The notes under the pieces were generated by a model. It was not told the origin of the DNA. It did not search any database and was given only the letters and a program-made list of their open reading frames with translations. Below, piece by piece: positions 1 through 6,100 of a DNA stretch of 7,771 nt. A program made the position numbers and the translations under genes. Every line of letters starts with the position of its first letter. Within the stretch, counting starts at the first letter, position 1. The DNA is from Mariprofundus sp. (GTDB lineage: Bacteria > Pseudomonadota > Zetaproteobacteria > Mariprofundales > Mariprofundaceae), in NCBI GenBank assembly GCA_015485035.1, contig WFUI01000132.1, positions 1 to 7,771 of the forward strand, read 5' to 3'.

Positions 1-2
1 AT

Positions 3-344
3 TCCCCGGAATTGCGGCGTCAGATGCGTGCCGTATGGCCGGGGCCGGTGACGCTGATGTTTGCCGGCAAGCAGGGTTTACCTGCATGCTGTTATCACAA
101 AGGCATGATTGCAGTGCGGGTGGATGGCAGTGTGCAGACACGCCAGCTGGCCGCTGCATGCGGTGGACTGGTCATCTCCAGCAGTCTGAATCGTAAAGGG
201 AAAAAGCCATCACAGCCGGATTTGGCATATGCCATGCGTTTTCATCGTTTTCACCTCACTTATCTTGCCGGAGGGGCATTTTCCGGTAAAGCCTCATCGA
301 TATTGCGTGTATGGCGCAATGATTCCACCACAATCCGGCCATGA
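3..344 (+). CDS. tsaC: L-threonylcarbamoyladenylate synthase (TsaC/YrdC/Sua5 family), 3' part
   Basis: This is the C-terminal part of a YrdC-domain protein. The family makes threonylcarbamoyl-AMP from threonine, bicarbonate and ATP in the cytoplasm, the first step of t6A tRNA modification. The frame is open to the left window edge, so the true start is outside; an internal TTG at 12 is not a credible start because the fold would be cut. Visible family features are the WPGPVTLMF motif just after the edge, an IAVRV strand, and ISSSLNRKGKKP, which takes the place of the usual TSAN-x-SG loop. A short tail ending in SSILRVWRNDSTTIRP matches the usual STI...R ending. No Sua5 extension domain follows, so this is the short TsaC type. 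The TSAN loop is degenerate here (SSLN), so a YciO-like paralogue is possible. The stop lies 14 nt before resB, so the two may be co-transcribed. Confidence 0.8.
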   Translation, partial: SPELRRQMRAVWPGPVTLMFAGKQGLPACCYHKGMIAVRVDGSVQTRQLAAACGGLVISSSLNRKGKKPSQPDLAYAMRFHRFHLTYLAGGAFSGKASSILRVWRNDSTTIRP

Positions 345-358
345 CGCAGCAATGATGA

Positions 359-2059
359 ATGGCTAACATGCCGCGCATGCAAACTTTACCCGATCTATTG
401 AAATCACTTTGGCAGCGCATCGGATCGATGTCGCTGGCTATTATTCTTCTCGTAGTACTGTCGATCGCATCGGTGATTGGCACGGTGCTGTTGCAGAATC
501 AGGATCAGGCTGATTATCTGCAGCAGTTCGGGCCGTTGTGGTACTGGGTGTTCCGGTCGCTTGGCCTGTTTGATATGTACCATACATGGTGGTTCATGAG
601 CATGCTCGGCTTTTTGATGGTGTCGCTGTCATCATGTTTGTGGCGCAATGTACCCAAGATGCTCAAGGAAATGCGCACCCGCAAAGCCACGGTGGCCGAA
701 AAATCCCTGAAGCGATTCCAGTATCTGCATGACTGGAGGCTGCCTGCGGAAATGGATATTGCGCATGTGCAGCAGGCTTTTCGCAAACGCCTTCGGGGCT
801 GGGAGTTCAGAGAAACAGAACAGGGCGGTGTACAATATCTTCGTGCCGATAAAGGGCGCTGGAATAAATGGGGCTATATTCTGGTGCATTCAGCGATTCT
901 GGTGATCCTTGTGGGTGGCTGGATGGGTTCGGAGTACGGCTTCCGCGGTAATATGGCGGTGCCCGAAGGCCAGTCAGAGAGTGAAATTTCTTTCCTTCAG
1001 GGTACGGAAACAGGGCATTTGAAAATGCCGTTTGAAGTGCGCTGTAACAGTTTTTCGATCGATTTCTTTCCGACCGGAGCTCCCAAGGAGTTCCGCAGTA
1101 ACCTGACCATTATCGATAACGGCAAGGAAGTGCTGACCAGCGATATTATTGTCAATGAGCCGCTGTACTATAAAGGCGTGCGAATTTATCAGGCCAGCTT
1201 CGGTGATGGCGGTTCAGATATCACTTTCAAGCTGTTTCATATGGATGGCTCGGAGAAGATCAGCTTTGCGAAGGTGCAGGTCTATAAAACATGGAAGGAT
1301 GAAAACACCGGCATGTCGATCAAGGTGACCGACTTCAAGCCGTACAATGTCGAGAATATGGCCAACCCGGGGGAGCCCAAAGACTTTCAGGATCTGGGTC
1401 CTGCGGTTGAATATGAGTTGCGCGGGCCCGGCCTGAAGCCGGTCAAGATCAAGGCGTTCATGAACCCGTTTATAGATGCCAAAGGTGTTAATCAGGGTTC
1501 GTTCATCATGGTATCTCTGACTGGAGACAAACAGGATTACAAACCGGTGGCACTGGGGCTGGATTTGACCAATCCGGTGGAGTGGAAGCTGTTTCATGCC
1601 TTTATGCGGCAGCTGGCCGTCGTCGGCAAACAATCCAAACAGGCCAATTTGGCCGCATTTAAAAAGGCGATGGCCGAGGTGTTTGGCGAAGGTAAACGGC
1701 CGGAAGGTTTTCAGGCCATGGCAATGCGTACCTTACAGGCGATCAATATGTTGTCGCAATTGCCCTGGCCATTGCTGCCGATACCGGATGATTTCGATCA
1801 GCATTATTATACCGGCCTGCAGTTGGCTATGGATCCGGGCATGAATGTCGTCTGGGTTGGCAGCGCCATGCTGGTGATTGGCCTGTGCATCATGTTCTAT
1901 ATGCCGCATCGTAAACTGTGGTTGATTGTCAGGCCCGTATCCGGTGGTTTGCACATCAGTCTGGCGGGTATGGCAAATCGCAATCACCTTGTTTTTAATC
2001 AGGCTTTTAATGATTTATTCACGCAGCTTGATAAAGATTTCGCCCAGGGTAAATCCTGA
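359..2059 (+). CDS. resB: Cytochrome c biogenesis protein ResB (Ccs1)
   Basis: ResB is the large subunit of the System II cytochrome c maturation complex in the inner membrane. With CcsA it exports heme and ligates it to apocytochromes c in the periplasm. The 566-residue product has the family layout: a short cytoplasmic N-terminus, TM1 at about 24-46, TM2 at about 76-94 and TM3 at about 171-189. A large periplasmic domain covers about 190-495, and TM4 lies at about 497-515, followed by PHRKLW and a cytoplasmic tail. His75 in MYHTWWF sits at the TM2 edge, where the family has its transmembrane heme-ligand histidine; a second histidine, His177, lies in TM3. The periplasmic part contains NEPLYYKGVRIYQASFGD, typical of ResB. 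The ATG at 359 has no strong Shine-Dalgarno sequence; an in-frame ATG at 368 would remove only three residues. ccsA follows after 61 nt. Confidence 0.95.
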   Translation: MANMPRMQTLPDLLKSLWQRIGSMSLAIILLVVLSIASVIGTVLLQNQDQADYLQQFGPLWYWVFRSLGLFDMYHTWWFMSMLGFLMVSLSSCLWRNVPKMLKEMRTRKATVAEKSLKRFQYLHDWRLPAEMDIAHVQQAFRKRLRGWEFRETEQGGVQYLRADKGRWNKWGYILVHSAILVILVGGWMGSEYGFRGNMAVPEGQSESEISFLQGTETGHLKMPFEVRCNSFSIDFFPTGAPKEFRSNLTIIDNGKEVLTSDIIVNEPLYYKGVRIYQASFGDGGSDITFKLFHMDGSEKISFAKVQVYKTWKDENTGMSIKVTDFKPYNVENMANPGEPKDFQDLGPAVEYELRGPGLKPVKIKAFMNPFIDAKGVNQGSFIMVSLTGDKQDYKPVALGLDLTNPVEWKLFHAFMRQLAVVGKQSKQANLAAFKKAMAEVFGEGKRPEGFQAMAMRTLQAINMLSQLPWPLLPIPDDFDQHYYTGLQLAMDPGMNVVWVGSAMLVIGLCIMFYMPHRKLWLIVRPVSGGLHISLAGMANRNHLVFNQAFNDLFTQLDKDFAQGKS

Positions 2060-2109
2060 ACACTGCAAGTGATCAATCCTCCCGCAGGGCGACCTTGGGA
2101 AATGAATAT

Positions 2110-2114
2110 AGGAG
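2110..2114 (+). promoter_or_regulatory. Ribosome binding site of ccsA
   Basis: AGGAG lies 6 nt upstream of the ATG at 2121. It fixes the start of ccsA and contrasts with the weak signal in front of resB. Confidence 0.8.
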
Positions 2115-2120
2115 AAGTTT

Positions 2121-3362
2121 ATGACTGCTACGACTGCTGAAACCGGTTTTGCGACCATGCTAAATCAGGGACGATGGGCATGGCTGCGCTTTACAGCCTA
2201 CCTTGGTGCGATGGCAGGGATTGCTGCTATGGCCATGTATGGTTCAGGAGGTTATGAAGAAAATGCCTTTTTGTATCAGATATTAAGTATGAAAGGATTG
2301 CTTTGGGGTGGAACCGGTGCGCTGGTCGGGGGCGGCCTGGCTGTTGTAGCAAGTACCCTCAAGCCAACACTGCTGGATACCAAAATGGCGCGCCATACGG
2401 TGCCATGGCTGGATGGCTTCGTGTTGATGGTCATACTGGCTTCTATATGGGCGCTGTTCGAGCCGAGCCAGAGCCAGATTTCCTATGAGGATCAGTCCAA
2501 TCTGTTTGCCGGTCGTGTCATTATGGCGATGAATGTGATCTTTATCTTCTCGGCTGTATCCTATATCGCTTATCTGTTTGCACCGGAGTCATTTATTGGC
2601 CGTATCGCCACCTGGTCTGCCTATGCCGGCATCTATCTTGGCGGTTCAGCATTATTGCTGCGCTGGCACGAGTCCTATCTGTTTGATATGGAAATAGGCC
2701 ATGCGCCGGTATCCAATCTGTATGAAGTCTTTATCCTGTTGTTCTGTATTACCGCTGCGGTTTATCTGGCGCTGGAGAAGCGTTATCAGGCCAAGGCTAT
2801 GGGGGCATTTGTCCTTACGCTGGTATCCGCCGGTGTGTTTTTCGGTATCTGGCTGGATTCGGTTGGTCAGGGTGATATCAAACCGCTGGTTCCCGCGCTA
2901 CAATCATACTGGATGAAGATTCATGTGCCGATGAACTTTGTCGGTTACGGTTCCTTTGCGGTGGCATGTGGTGCAGGCATGGCTTATCTGGTTCGTTATC
3001 GTCTTGAAGCGAGTGGCGGTAAATCAAAAATGCTGGCTATTTTCCCATCACTGGAGCAACTGGATCAATTGGCTTACAAGGCCGTGGCGATCGGTTTTCC
3101 TGCGTTCACACTGGCAACGATTCTGGGAGCTGCATGGGCCGCTGAAGCATGGGGTGGCTATTGGTCATGGGATCCGAAAGAAACATGGGCTCTTATTGTA
3201 TGGCTGATCTATGGTGCTTATCTGCACGCACGCGTTTCACATGGCTGGCATGGTAAAGCTCTTGCCTGGTGGGCTGTAGCCGGGTTCCTTGTGACGGTTT
3301 TCTGCTTCCTTGGCGTGAATATGTATCTTTCAGGCTTGCATTCATACGGTCGTCTCACATAA
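2121..3362 (+). CDS. ccsA: Cytochrome c biogenesis protein CcsA (ResC; also named CcsB), WWD heme handling
   Basis: This is the polytopic partner of ResB in System II cytochrome c maturation. It presents heme at the periplasmic face for attachment to CXXCH apocytochromes. The 413-residue product carries the tryptophan-rich WWD motif at about 344-356 (WGGYWSWDPKETW). Flanking it are His268 in QSYWMKIHVP and His407 in SGLHSYG, at the positions of the periplasmic heme ligands, and His369 in the transmembrane segment after the WWD loop. HAPVSNLYE at about 194-202 is another family signature. Roughly the first 160 residues hold extra membrane segments, as in the long proteobacterial forms of about 390-410 residues, compared with about 320 in the shortest homologues. 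The thiol-reducing partners ResA/CcsX and CcdA are not in the window. Naming in this family is inconsistent between databases. Confidence 0.95.
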   Translation: MTATTAETGFATMLNQGRWAWLRFTAYLGAMAGIAAMAMYGSGGYEENAFLYQILSMKGLLWGGTGALVGGGLAVVASTLKPTLLDTKMARHTVPWLDGFVLMVILASIWALFEPSQSQISYEDQSNLFAGRVIMAMNVIFIFSAVSYIAYLFAPESFIGRIATWSAYAGIYLGGSALLLRWHESYLFDMEIGHAPVSNLYEVFILLFCITAAVYLALEKRYQAKAMGAFVLTLVSAGVFFGIWLDSVGQGDIKPLVPALQSYWMKIHVPMNFVGYGSFAVACGAGMAYLVRYRLEASGGKSKMLAIFPSLEQLDQLAYKAVAIGFPAFTLATILGAAWAAEAWGGYWSWDPKETWALIVWLIYGAYLHARVSHGWHGKALAWWAVAGFLVTVFCFLGVNMYLSGLHSYGRLT

Positions 3363-3383
3363 GTCATATCACTGTGTTATAAT
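3354..3383 (+). promoter_or_regulatory. Putative sigma-70 extended -10 promoter of galU-tsaB-phosphatase
   Basis: A perfect TATAAT lies at 3378-3383, preceded by TGT at 3375-3377, which makes an extended -10 element. CTCACA at 3354-3359 matches the -35 consensus at four of six positions with an 18-nt spacer. Transcription would start near 3390, about 20 nt before the galU start codon. The -35 part overlaps the last codons of ccsA. This is motif reading only. Confidence 0.5.
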
Positions 3384-3397
3384 TGTCCCATCAAGCT

Positions 3398-3404
3398 GAA
3401 GGGG
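3398..3404 (+). promoter_or_regulatory. Ribosome binding site deciding the TTG start of galU
   Basis: GAAGGGG sits 7 nt before the TTG at 3412. No ATG is available upstream of the essential nucleotide-binding motif, so this site supports the TTG start. Confidence 0.65.
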
Positions 3405-3411
3405 CCTTACA

Positions 3412-4275
3412 TTGAAGCCATTACGCAAAATTATCTTTCCGGCCGCAGGTATGGGGACGCGTTTCCTGCCTGCGACGAAAGCCAGCCCGAAAGAAATGCT
3501 GACGATTGTTGACAAACCGCTGATTCAATACGGTGTAGAAGAAGCGTTGGCGGCCGGAATGGAGCAGATTATTATGATTACCGGTCGCGGTAAACGCGCT
3601 ATCGAGGATCATTTTGATATTTCAGCCGAGCTGGAAGCCAATCTGAAAAGTGCAGGCAAGGAAAAACTTTATAAAAAAGTGTCTCATGTCGCACGTATGG
3701 CCGAAGTGATTTATGTGCGTCAGAAGCAGGCGATGGGACTGGGGCATGCTGTTCTCTGTGCCCGTCACTGGGTTGCAGATGAACCGTTTGGCGTTTCATT
3801 GGCTGATGAATTGATTATACACGAAAAGCCTGCCATGCGGCAATTGCGCGAAGTATATGAACAAACAGGTTGCTCGGTGCTTGGTTTAATGCAGGTACCC
3901 GCCGAGCAGGTTTTCAAATACGGAATTGTTGATTATCAGGCTGATGAAAACGGTCTCCTCAGATTGACGGATATGGTTGAAAAGCCGGCACCGGAAGATG
4001 CGCCATCGCATATGGCTATTGTGGGGCGATACATTTTCACGCCACGACTGATGGAGCTGTTACGGGAAATCAAGCCGGGTAGCGGCGGCGAAATTCAGCT
4101 GACTGACGCGATTGCCGTACTGGCAAAAGAAGAGCCCGTGTACGGGGTTGTTCTTGACGGCCAGCGTTTTGATGCCGGGAATCCTGAGGGCTTTTTACTG
4201 GCGAATACCCTGCTTGGGCTTCAGCATAATCAATATGGAGAAGCATTGCGGCAGGCACTGAAAGAACACCTGTGA
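3412..4275 (+). CDS. galU: UTP--glucose-1-phosphate uridylyltransferase
   Basis: GalU makes UDP-glucose from UTP and glucose-1-phosphate in the cytoplasm. UDP-glucose is the donor for lipopolysaccharide core, exopolysaccharide and glycogen-like polymers. The 287-residue product is full length for the family. The nucleotide-binding loop is at residues 11-30 (AAGMGTRFLPATKASPKEML). It is followed by GLGHAVLCA at 109-117, SLADELI at 129-135 with Asp132 as the likely metal ligand, MVEKP at 188-192, GGEIQLTDAI at 225-234 and RFDAGNPEGF at 252-261. The start is TTG, placed six residues before the conserved IIFPAAG strand and backed by a good ribosome binding site. The gene begins 49 nt after ccsA behind its own likely promoter. 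Its stop overlaps the tsaB start (GTGA), which implies translational coupling. Confidence 0.96.
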   Translation: MKPLRKIIFPAAGMGTRFLPATKASPKEMLTIVDKPLIQYGVEEALAAGMEQIIMITGRGKRAIEDHFDISAELEANLKSAGKEKLYKKVSHVARMAEVIYVRQKQAMGLGHAVLCARHWVADEPFGVSLADELIIHEKPAMRQLREVYEQTGCSVLGLMQVPAEQVFKYGIVDYQADENGLLRLTDMVEKPAPEDAPSHMAIVGRYIFTPRLMELLREIKPGSGGEIQLTDAIAVLAKEEPVYGVVLDGQRFDAGNPEGFLLANTLLGLQHNQYGEALRQALKEHL

Positions 4276-4982
4276 CAGAAAATACGGGCCATCATATCAG
4301 CAGGCAGCCGAATATTCTGGCGCTGGACACGGCTTTCGGCGAAATTGCCGCCTGCATTATCAAACACGGGCAGGTTTATGTATCACCTCCGGATGCATGC
4401 AGTGCCGGCAAAACCCGCTCAACCAGCATTATTCCAATGATTCACCAGTTATTGCTACAGGCCGGATTGAACTGGAAACAGCTTGATGTGCTGGCATTTG
4501 GTGCAGGGCCGGGCTCTTTTACCGGTTTGCGTATCGGAGCGGCAACGCTTGCCGGCATGAATGCCGGGTTGCATATGCCTGTTGTACATCTCTCCTCGCT
4601 GGCCATTACAGCCAGACAGGCTGTAACAGGACTGTCCGAAACAGGAGAGGCAACAGACAAACCCATTCATGTGCTGGAAGATGCCAGAGCCGGTGAAGTG
4701 TTTGTCGGGCACTATCAGAATGGCAGGGCCATGCAGCCAGATGCCTGTTTGAGCTGGCAAGATGTAGATGCACTCACGCCGGCACTGTTTTGCTGCAACA
4801 GTACGCCGCCGGTTCAACTGAATCATTGGGAGCGTTTGCCACTCAGTATGCCACGCAGTCAGGCGCTGGCAGTTGAGGCGGAGTCTGTTTGTTCGCGGGT
4901 GAAGGAATTCAGCAGCCTGCCTGTATATCCGGCACCGGTTTATCTGCAATTATCTCAGGCGGAGCGACAGGCGAATGGATAA
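4272..4982 (+). CDS. tsaB: tRNA threonylcarbamoyladenosine biosynthesis protein TsaB (YeaZ)
   Basis: TsaB is the ASKHA-fold partner of TsaD. With TsaE they form the cytoplasmic complex that transfers threonylcarbamoyl from threonylcarbamoyl-AMP to A37 of tRNA. The 236-residue product shows the first strand ILALDTAFGE at 15-24 and the family hallmark AFGAGPGSFTGLRIG at 75-89. ARAGEVFVGHY at about 133-143 is also typical of the family. It has the usual length for TsaB and lacks the metal-binding residues of TsaD. The GTG start overlaps the galU stop by 4 nt and has only a weak AAAGAA upstream, so translation probably depends on coupling to galU. The resulting N-terminus is about 14 residues longer than usual before ILALDT. 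No ATG or GTG lies closer to that strand. The 3' end overlaps the phosphatase gene by 8 nt. Confidence 0.92.
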   Translation: MTENTGHHISRQPNILALDTAFGEIAACIIKHGQVYVSPPDACSAGKTRSTSIIPMIHQLLLQAGLNWKQLDVLAFGAGPGSFTGLRIGAATLAGMNAGLHMPVVHLSSLAITARQAVTGLSETGEATDKPIHVLEDARAGEVFVGHYQNGRAMQPDACLSWQDVDALTPALFCCNSTPPVQLNHWERLPLSMPRSQALAVEAESVCSRVKEFSSLPVYPAPVYLQLSQAERQANG

Positions 4983-5445
4983 TCGGAAAACACGTGTATT
5001 GTTTGTCTGTCTGGGGAATATCTGTCGTTCACCGCTGGCAGAGATCATCGTCAGAGCTGCGGCCATGAGCCGGGGGCTACATCACTATCACTTTGAGTCA
5101 GCAGGTACAGGAGACTGGCATGTGGGCGGTTCAGCTGATCCACGCTCTGCAGCCAAGGCGCGCGAATATGGACTGGATCTGAGTGCACACAGGGCGCAGC
5201 AAATTACAGCGCAAAATTGCAATAACTGGGACTGGTTCGTTGCGATGGATGCTGAAAACAGGCGGGAATTAATACGCATGGGCGTGCCGGAGGACCGGCT
5301 GTTGATGATGCGGCAGTTTGAAAACGAAGCAAATATTTCTGATGTGCCTGATCCTTATTATGGTGGCCCGGATGGTTTTGAGCATGTTTATCTGATGCTG
5401 GCGAAAAATGCAGAGGCTTTGCTGGATTATCTTGAAAGCAGGTGA
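4975..5445 (+). CDS. Low-molecular-weight protein tyrosine phosphatase
   Basis: This is a cytoplasmic phosphatase that hydrolyses phosphotyrosine through a cysteinyl-phosphate intermediate. The 156-residue product has the P-loop CLGNICRS, with catalytic Cys12 and Arg18 in C-X5-R spacing, and the general acid Asp126 in DVPDPYYGG; both are required and intact. Residue 16 is Ile in CLGNICRS. Tyrosine-specific members have Ile or a similar residue there, whereas the related arginine phosphatase YwlE has Thr, so tyrosine specificity is the better prediction. In exopolysaccharide loci such enzymes (Wzb, Etp) dephosphorylate a tyrosine kinase, but no kinase gene is in the window. The ATG lies inside the end of tsaB, with GGAG 10 nt upstream, so the gene is probably coupled to tsaB. 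The true substrate cannot be read from the sequence. Confidence 0.93.
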   Translation: MDNRKTRVLFVCLGNICRSPLAEIIVRAAAMSRGLHHYHFESAGTGDWHVGGSADPRSAAKAREYGLDLSAHRAQQITAQNCNNWDWFVAMDAENRRELIRMGVPEDRLLMMRQFENEANISDVPDPYYGGPDGFEHVYLMLAKNAEALLDYLESR

Positions 5446-5560
5446 TTAAGCCGCGATAAGTCTTTTTTTGCTCTGTTCAGAATGTTCCGCATGCCTTACT
5501 GACTGGCTCGCATTAGCCCACGGCTTTTGCTGACTCAACCTGAATAGCGCTGGGTCAAGG

Positions 5561-5581
5561 CAGCTTGCAGGAGTTGTTTTT
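5561..5581 (+). terminator. Weak candidate intrinsic terminator after the phosphatase gene
   Basis: CAGCT at 5561-5565 can pair with AGTTG at 5572-5576 through one G-U pair and a 6-nt loop, directly followed by five T. The pairing can be lengthened with further A-U and G-U pairs into the T-run. It lies 116 nt after the gene. The stem is weak and GC-poor. Confidence 0.25.
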
Positions 5582-5627
5582 CACACCATACGATGGTTTG
5601 ACTGTCTTGATCTTAAGCAAAAATGAA

Positions 5628-5644
5628 GGGGTCAGGCCGACCCC
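5628..5644. repeat. GC-rich hairpin, possible minus-strand terminator or REP-like element
   Basis: GGGGTC at 5628-5633 pairs perfectly with GACCCC at 5639-5644 around a 5-nt loop. Read on the - strand the hairpin is followed by TTCATTTTTGC, which is T-rich like an intrinsic terminator. No convincing - strand gene ends here, so a repeat-element origin is equally possible. Confidence 0.45.
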
Positions 5645-5693
5645 CGATCCCCAGTTTAACGGATACAACAAATAGGCGAAAGAAGGGAAAGGG

Positions 5694-5734
5694 CATAACC
5701 CTTGCATCGCGGGTTATGGTTATTCTACAATAAC
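5694..5734. repeat. Two adjacent stem-loops
   Basis: CATAACCC at 5694-5701 and GGGTTATG at 5711-5718 form a perfect 8-bp stem with a 9-nt loop. Immediately next to it, GTTATT at 5719-5724 and AATAAC at 5729-5734 form a perfect 6-bp stem with a 4-nt loop. The two hairpins abut without a spacer, which is unlikely to be chance. No T-run follows the pair on the + strand. Confidence 0.5.
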
Positions 5735-5822
5735 TCATGAACTTATGCCTGACCTTGGCACTGCCGGAATAAACGCCATATTGCATGTTGCCATGTATTT
5801 GCGTGGATTCGGACAATATTTG

Positions 5823-5838
5823 GTCATATGCCTATGAC
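5823..5838. promoter_or_regulatory. 16-nt palindrome, possible operator
   Basis: GTCATATGCCTATGAC is symmetric at 14 of 16 positions, with perfect GTCATA/TATGAC half-sites. Its right half-site, TATGAC (5833-5838), matches a -10 element at four of six positions. It lies 17 nt after CGGACA (5810-5815), which matches a -35 element at four of six. A dimeric repressor site over a promoter for the downstream signalling gene is a reasonable guess, but no regulator is known. Confidence 0.25.
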
Positions 5839-6037
5839 AATAAGAAAACGGATAAACAAGGGGTAACGGCTGGTTGTTACAAACGATGCGGCGAACGGAA
5901 TTTGGTTAGGCGCTCATGTTTAGCGGTGGACAAAATCTGGGGTTCGGCCGGCTGATGTTTCAGTAGCTCAGGCTTTGCAAAACATGCTGTGGGATGCATA
6001 GAAATTACTATCGACAGAATGGGTGTCAGAAAGCAGC

Positions 6038-6100
6038 ATGATGACTGAAATAAAAATGCCTCCGATGAACCCGGGGATTCAGGGGGAGGAGTGCCCGTGA
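6038..6100 (+). CDS. Possible 20-residue leader peptide abutting the c-di-GMP gene
   Basis: An ATG at 6038 (or the next codon, 6041) opens a 20-codon frame ending in TGA at 6098-6100, directly before the ATG of the next gene and in the same frame. The peptide reads MMTEIKMPPMNPGIQGEECP and matches nothing I know. A ribosome binding site for it is weak. Its end contains the strong Shine-Dalgarno sequence of the downstream gene. It may be a translated leader, or only untranslated leader that happens to be open. Confidence 0.2.
   Translation: MMTEIKMPPMNPGIQGEECP
6087..6091 (+). promoter_or_regulatory. Ribosome binding site of the Cache/GGDEF gene
   Basis: AGGAG within a longer GGGGGAGGAG run lies 9 nt upstream of the ATG at 6101. 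With the in-frame stop immediately before that ATG, it fixes the start. Confidence 0.8.

Larger units (their letters stand above)
5446..6100. other. 655-nt intergenic region with several inverted repeats, no supported protein gene
   Basis: No reading frame here looks like a known protein on either strand. The longest, 67 codons on the - strand at 5613-5816, has no recognisable motif. The stretch holds a weak terminator-like hairpin (5561-5581), a GC-rich hairpin (5628-5644), two adjacent stem-loops (5694-5734), a near-perfect 16-nt palindrome (5823-5838) and a short possible leader frame that ends next to the following gene. The concentration of inverted repeats suggests a regulatory leader, an unannotated RNA, or the remnant of a small mobile or repeat element. 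I see no tRNA, no insertion-sequence ends and no CRISPR pattern. Confidence 0.6.

Noticed and set aside
1214..1633. 139-codon minus-strand frame opposite resB
   Set aside because: It is a shadow of the resB reading frame without independent support.
4455..4949. 164-codon minus-strand frame opposite tsaB
   Set aside because: It lies fully inside the well-supported tsaB gene and shows no protein family features.
5463..5469. Seven-T run just after the phosphatase gene as a terminator
   Set aside because: No adequate GC-rich stem immediately precedes it; the best pairing is a 5-bp stem with a loop of more than 20 nt.
5694..5720. Integron attC-like site
   Set aside because: The hairpin flanks do not fit the RYYYAAC/GTTRRRY core sites, and no integrase or gene cassette is present.
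5623..5733. 36-codon plus-strand frame with a basic stretch
   Set aside because: No ribosome binding site and no known match; its sequence is made of the inverted repeats themselves.
5613..5816. 67-codon minus-strand reading frame
   Set aside because: It has no recognisable motif and no clear ribosome binding site, and it runs through the hairpins, so it is more likely chance.
5446..6100. c-di-GMP riboswitch upstream of the GGDEF-type gene
   Set aside because: The conserved GEMM-I core (GGACGCAAAGCC-like and GGTAGCGGGGTTACCG-like segments) is not present in the leader.
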